Shown here in pieces: positions 60,984 to 64,000 of a DNA stretch of 64,000 bases. Position 1 is the stretch's first letter. Each line of letters starts with the position of its first letter. Source of the DNA: BOG-938 sp035524315 (GTDB lineage: Bacteria; Pseudomonadota; Alphaproteobacteria; Caulobacterales; Caulobacteraceae); NCBI GenBank assembly GCA_035524315.1, contig DATKPD010000039.1, positions 24,053 through 88,052 of the forward strand, given 5' to 3'. A program made the translations under genes and the position numbers. Below the pieces are notes generated by a model that had not been told where the DNA came from, searched no databases, and saw only the letters and a program-made list of their open reading frames with translations.

Positions 60984-62017
60984 GACTTGTAGACCTGGTC
61001 GAACAGACCGCCATCGTCGAAGAAGGTCGCCTGGGCCTTGCGCCAGCCGCCGAAGTCCGCGTCGATCGAAGCCAGGGGCAGCTTGGGGAAGTTGGCCTGG
61101 AATTTGGCGATCGTCTGGGCGTTGCGCGCGCGGTAGTGGTTGGCGGCGATGATGTCCTGCGCCAGCGGGCTGTAGAGGAAGTTCAGATAGGCCTGGGCCA
61201 CGGTGCGGGTGCCGCGCTTGTCGACCACCTTGTCGACCACGGCCACCGGCGGCTCGGCCAGGATCGACACCGACGGGAATACGATGTCGAACTTGCCCGG
61301 GAACTGGGCCTGGGACAGGTAGGCCTCGTTCTCCCACGCCAGCAGCACATCGCCCACGCCCCGTTCGGTGAAGGTGGTGGTCGCGCCGCGCGAGCCGGCG
61401 TCCATCACCGCCACGTTCTTGAGCAGGCTGCCAATGAAGGCCTTGGCCGTCGCCGGCGAACCGCCCGGCTGCTTGAGCGCCCAGTAATAGGCGGCCAGGA
61501 TGTTCCAGCGCGCGCCGCCCGAGGTCTTCGGATTGGCGGTGATCACCTGCACCCCAGGCTTGGCCAGGTCGGACCAGTCGCGCAGCCGCAGCGGGTTCCC
61601 CTTCTTGACCAGGAACACCACCGTGGAGGTGTAGGGGGTGGAATTGTTGGCCAGGCGCGACTGCCAGTTGGGCGCGATCAGGCCATGGTCGGCGATGGAG
61701 TCGATGTCGTAGGCCAGCGCCAGGGTCACCACGTCGGCCTCCAGGCCGTCGATCACCGCGCGGGCCTGGGCGCCGGAGCCGCCGTGGCTCTGGTTGATGG
61801 TCAGGTCCTGGCCGGTGCGGGTCTTCCAGAAGCCGGTGAAGGCGGCGTTGACCGCCTTATACAGTTCCCGCGTCGGATCATAGCTCACGTTGAGAAGGGT
61901 GATCGGCGCGGGCGCCGCGTTGGCGCGCAGAACCGCCGGCGCGGCGATCGAGGCGATCCCGCCCGCTCCAGCCGCGATGATCGCGCGGCGGTTCAAATTC
62001 AGTTTGATGTCGCTCAC
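60980..62017 (-). CDS. sbp: Sulfate-binding protein
   Basis: Periplasmic sulfate or thiosulfate binding protein, 345 residues from GTG 62017. A Tat/Sec-like signal (NLNRRAIIAAGAGGIASIAA) has a twin Arg. Family marks: LLNVSYDPTRELYKAVNAAF, NQSHGGSGAQARAVIDGLEA and TSGGARWNILAAYYWALKQ. First gene of the sbp-cysT-cysW-cysA operon, probably induced by sulfur limitation. The 195 bases upstream hold the presumed promoter, no clear operator. Confidence 0.94.
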   Translation of the reverse strand: MSDIKLNLNRRAIIAAGAGGIASIAAPAVLRANAAPAPITLLNVSYDPTRELYKAVNAAFTGFWKTRTGQDLTINQSHGGSGAQARAVIDGLEADVVTLALAYDIDSIADHGLIAPNWQSRLANNSTPYTSTVVFLVKKGNPLRLRDWSDLAKPGVQVITANPKTSGGARWNILAAYYWALKQPGGSPATAKAFIGSLLKNVAVMDAGSRGATTTFTERGVGDVLLAWENEAYLSQAQFPGKFDIVFPSVSILAEPPVAVVDKVVDKRGTRTVAQAYLNFLYSPLAQDIIAANHYRARNAQTIAKFQANFPKLPLASIDADFGGWRKAQATFFDDGGLFDQVYKS

Positions 62018-62213
62018 AGCCTTGTCTCCCAGCCAATTCAGCCGGGCACCTCACTATATCTCTAGGGTCTTGATAGGAATACAAGGTTTTCTAATGAGAC
62101 CAGAAGGCGGGCTGATATGGACTTGCCCGGCGCAAGCGCGGCTGCGCGCTTGACGGGGCGCCCGGGTCTTTGCAAATCAGGCGCAACTTGACCGTTCAGC
62201 CAGGCTGCCGCCC

Positions 62214-62867
62214 ATGACCGATCTGCCCGCCGACATCTATGCCGAACAGGAGGACGTGGACGTCGACGCCCTGGCCAATCTGGGTCCCCTGGCGCCGCTG
62301 GCGGGGGTGTGGGAGAGCGCCAAGGGCCTGGACGTGAACCCCTATTACGAGGGCGATCGGCGCCAGCCCTATTTCGAGCGCATCTCGCTCGAGTTGATCG
62401 ACCCACAGTCGAACGGGCCGCAGCTTCTTTACGGCCTTCGCTATCACACCCACATCGTCAAGCCGGGCGAGGTCGAGACCTATCACGATCAGGTCGGCTA
62501 CTGGCTTTGGGAGCCGGCGACGGGCGCGATCTTTCACAGCCTCACCATCCCGCGCGGCCAGATCGTGCTGGCCATCGGCCACGCCGAGGCAGACGCCAAG
62601 ACTTTCGAGGTCACGGCCCAGCGCGGCTCGGCCACCAACGGCATATGCTCGGGCCCGTTCCTGGACGCCGCGTTCCGCACCGACAGCTTCACCATGAAGG
62701 TGACCATCAACGACGACGGCACCTGGTCTTATTTCGAGGACACGGTGATGACCGTCGCCGGTCGGCCCGAGCCGTTCCATCACACCGACCGCAATACCCT
62801 GGTGCGCGTCGCCGCGTCCGCGCCCAACCCGCTGGCGGCGGCCGAGGAGGCCGAGAGCCCGTCTTGA
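62214..62867 (+). CDS. Nitrobindin-like haem-binding beta-barrel protein
   Basis: 217 residues. The motif LAGVWESAKGLDVNPYYEG corresponds to the GxWxGxG start of the THAP4/nitrobindin-type barrel. A His pair in EPFHHTDRNTLVRV near the C terminus may hold haem. Related proteins bind haem and detoxify peroxynitrite. It is longer than typical nitrobindins (~165 residues), and the match needs a profile search. Divergent from sbp. Confidence 0.7.
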   Translation: MTDLPADIYAEQEDVDVDALANLGPLAPLAGVWESAKGLDVNPYYEGDRRQPYFERISLELIDPQSNGPQLLYGLRYHTHIVKPGEVETYHDQVGYWLWEPATGAIFHSLTIPRGQIVLAIGHAEADAKTFEVTAQRGSATNGICSGPFLDAAFRTDSFTMKVTINDDGTWSYFEDTVMTVAGRPEPFHHTDRNTLVRVAASAPNPLAAAEEAESPS

Positions 62868-62961
62868 ACCTTAGCCTTGGCGGCGCGTTTCTAATGGCGT
62901 TCTTGCGGTCAAATGGCCTATGTCACCCAGACGCCGGCTCGCCGCTTGGGAGAAATAGATC

Positions 62962-63501
62962 GTGAAATTTCGCCCCCTAGGCTTGCTGTCGATCCTGCTG
63001 GTCGCAGGGTGCGAAACCGTGGGCCCGCCTCCGCCGCCTCCTCCGCCCCCCCCGCCGCCGCCGCGCGCCCAGATCGTGATCCAGACGCCCTATCGGCCGG
63101 AGGAATTCGCGTGGTCGACAGCGATCGGCGCGGCTCGCATCCGCGGTACAACGATCCCCAGCCGCAGCTGCGCGGGCAACGCTGTGGCCCTGACGCCTGA
63201 CACGCCCTATTCGCGCGAACGAATCCGCGCGCTTTACGGCTCGACCGAAGCCGCCAGCCAGCCGGTGGAGACCGTGCGCAGCCGCGTGATCGCCAACGAC
63301 AGCCCCGACATGCGCCGCTTCATCAAGGCGGCGCGCTGCGACGCTAATGGCGCGTTCGTTTATGACAACCTTCCCGCCGGCAGCTTCTTCGTCATCGCCG
63401 AGGTGAGCGATCCGAGCGGCCCGCGCGTGGTCATGCGGCACGTGATCGTCCACTCGGACGCGGTGCTGGCCCTGCCCCTGACCACGGCGCCCAAGCCTTA
63501 G
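62962..63501 (+). CDS. Hypothetical lipoprotein with long proline run
   Basis: 179 residues from GTG 62962. Lipobox LVAGC (Cys ~17) and then ETVG and 13 consecutive prolines. The mature domain includes GTTIPSRSCAG, IKAARCDANGAFVYDNLPAG and FFVIAEVSDPSG, a beta-rich fold like a carboxypeptidase-regulatory-like domain. Function unknown. Confidence 0.72.
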   Translation: MKFRPLGLLSILLVAGCETVGPPPPPPPPPPPPPRAQIVIQTPYRPEEFAWSTAIGAARIRGTTIPSRSCAGNAVALTPDTPYSRERIRALYGSTEAASQPVETVRSRVIANDSPDMRRFIKAARCDANGAFVYDNLPAGSFFVIAEVSDPSGPRVVMRHVIVHSDAVLALPLTTAPKP

Positions 63502-63513
63502 CGCGAGACGTAT

Positions 63514-64000
63514 TCAGGACGCCGCTTCGAGCGCCTCGACCCGCGCGAGCAGCCGTTCCATGGCGCCGTCGCGCACCCCGTCGTGGCGCAGGTGCTGCAC
63601 CAGATCGCGCAGGTAATCGACATTGCGGCCGGAAAGCCCGCTGGAGCAAGCGATCAGCCGAGCCTGAGCCTCCAGGTCCAGCCGCCCGGCCCATTGCGGA
63701 TGGCCCATGTCGGACAGGAACGCCAGGGCCGTGATACGCCGCCCATCGACCAGCCGCACGGGCACCTGAGCTTCGACATAGGTCTCGGTCGGCTGCTCGC
63801 GTTCCAGCAGGTAGGCGTAGGTCTGGGGCCATTGCGCCTCGGCCACGCGGTAGGCCGCCCCTCGCGCCGAGCCCCCCGGCGCCAGTCCCAAAACCAGGCC
63901 CGGCCGCTCCGGGGTGCCGCGGTGATGAACCGAATAGATGCAAAAGGCGCGGCGGCGGCCATGGAGCAACGCCCCCGCGCGTTCTACATAGTCGAACCCC
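63514..64000 (-). CDS. Gamma-glutamylcyclotransferase (ChaC-like), 5' end cut by window
   Basis: Frame open from the right edge to the stop at 63514, so the N terminus is missing. The visible part (GFDYVERAGALLHG, RRRAFCIYSVHHRGTPERPG) matches ChaC, which splits glutathione to 5-oxoproline and Cys-Gly. Its catalytic Glu region is REQPTETYVEAQVPV. The later LVQHLRHDGVRDGAMERLLA is also ChaC-like. Confidence 0.85.
   Translation of the reverse strand, partial: GFDYVERAGALLHGRRRAFCIYSVHHRGTPERPGLVLGLAPGGSARGAAYRVAEAQWPQTYAYLLEREQPTETYVEAQVPVRLVDGRRITALAFLSDMGHPQWAGRLDLEAQARLIACSSGLSGRNVDYLRDLVQHLRHDGVRDGAMERLLARVEALEAAS

Noticed and set aside
62018..62213. Dyad CTAT...ATAG upstream of sbp as a sulfur-responsive operator
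   Set aside because: Arms are only 4 bases and no known regulator consensus fits.

Overview
The window is very GC-rich chromosomal DNA with densely packed genes and frequent ATGA, GTGA and TTGA stop/start overlaps. Gene content points to an alphaproteobacterium, most likely a Caulobacter/Phenylobacterium-type member of the Caulobacterales. The supporting signs are hybrid kinases, FixLJ, Coq7, an imuA-imuB-dnaE2 mutagenesis cassette behind a GAAC-N7-GAAC (alphaproteobacterial LexA-type) box, the argH-lptM-lysA order, and TPR/SPINDLY-type glycosyltransferase. The genus is an inference. No phage, insertion sequence, CRISPR array or rRNA was seen, so this reads as ordinary core chromosome with a few accessory genes.

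Layout. 0-6.3 kb: a cut-off kinase/ATPase gene, pdxH, a J-domain protein, aroC, a pirin, the queC-queE-queD operon for 7-deazaguanine (queuosine) synthesis, and cutA. 6.4-12.8 kb: a hybrid histidine kinase that has lost its catalytic His and Asn, a large TPR-GT41 glycosyltransferase, and fixL-fixJ (haem oxygen sensing). 12.8-19.6 kb: tRNA-Leu, a YqaA-type membrane protein, dsbB, coq7, several small exported proteins, GtrA, a lipid kinase, and a metallophosphoesterase. 19.6-25 kb: ATP-dependent DNA ligase and its partner exonuclease, topoisomerase IB, ferredoxin and an HNH protein. 25-36.4 kb: gluQRS, a cold-shock protein, tlpA, argH, lptM, lysA, a phosphoribosyltransferase, ftsE-ftsX, a YdcF protein, plsC and a sulfotransferase. 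36.5-42.3 kb: the SOS mutasome imuA-imuB-dnaE2. 42.4-49.2 kb: two glutamine-rich exported proteins, a TPP riboswitch with thiC, a second and intact hybrid histidine kinase, a cupin, a catalytically degenerate HtrA-like protein, and two small envelope proteins. 49.3-57.1 kb: uvrC-pgsA, a second pirin, an FAD oxidoreductase, a large hairpin repeat, asnB with a glycosyltransferase, and tRNA-Met. 57.1-64 kb: three small orphan genes, the sulfate importer operon (sbp-cysT-cysW-cysA), a nitrobindin-like protein, a proline-rich lipoprotein and a cut-off ChaC-type gamma-glutamylcyclotransferase.

How the genes work together. Several loci converge on DNA repair and damage tolerance: ImuAB-DnaE2, UvrC, and the ligase/exonuclease pair. 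QueCDE and GluQRS act at two ends of the queuosine pathway. FixLJ and two related hybrid kinases give three sensory systems. No clearly new multi-gene system was found. The most unusual items are single genes or local features: the H-box/N-box-less hybrid kinase alongside an intact paralogue, a QueD without its usual cysteine, an HtrA-like protein missing two triad residues, a CysA without a normal start codon at the expected place, and a G-U-rich 27-bp hairpin between convergent genes.
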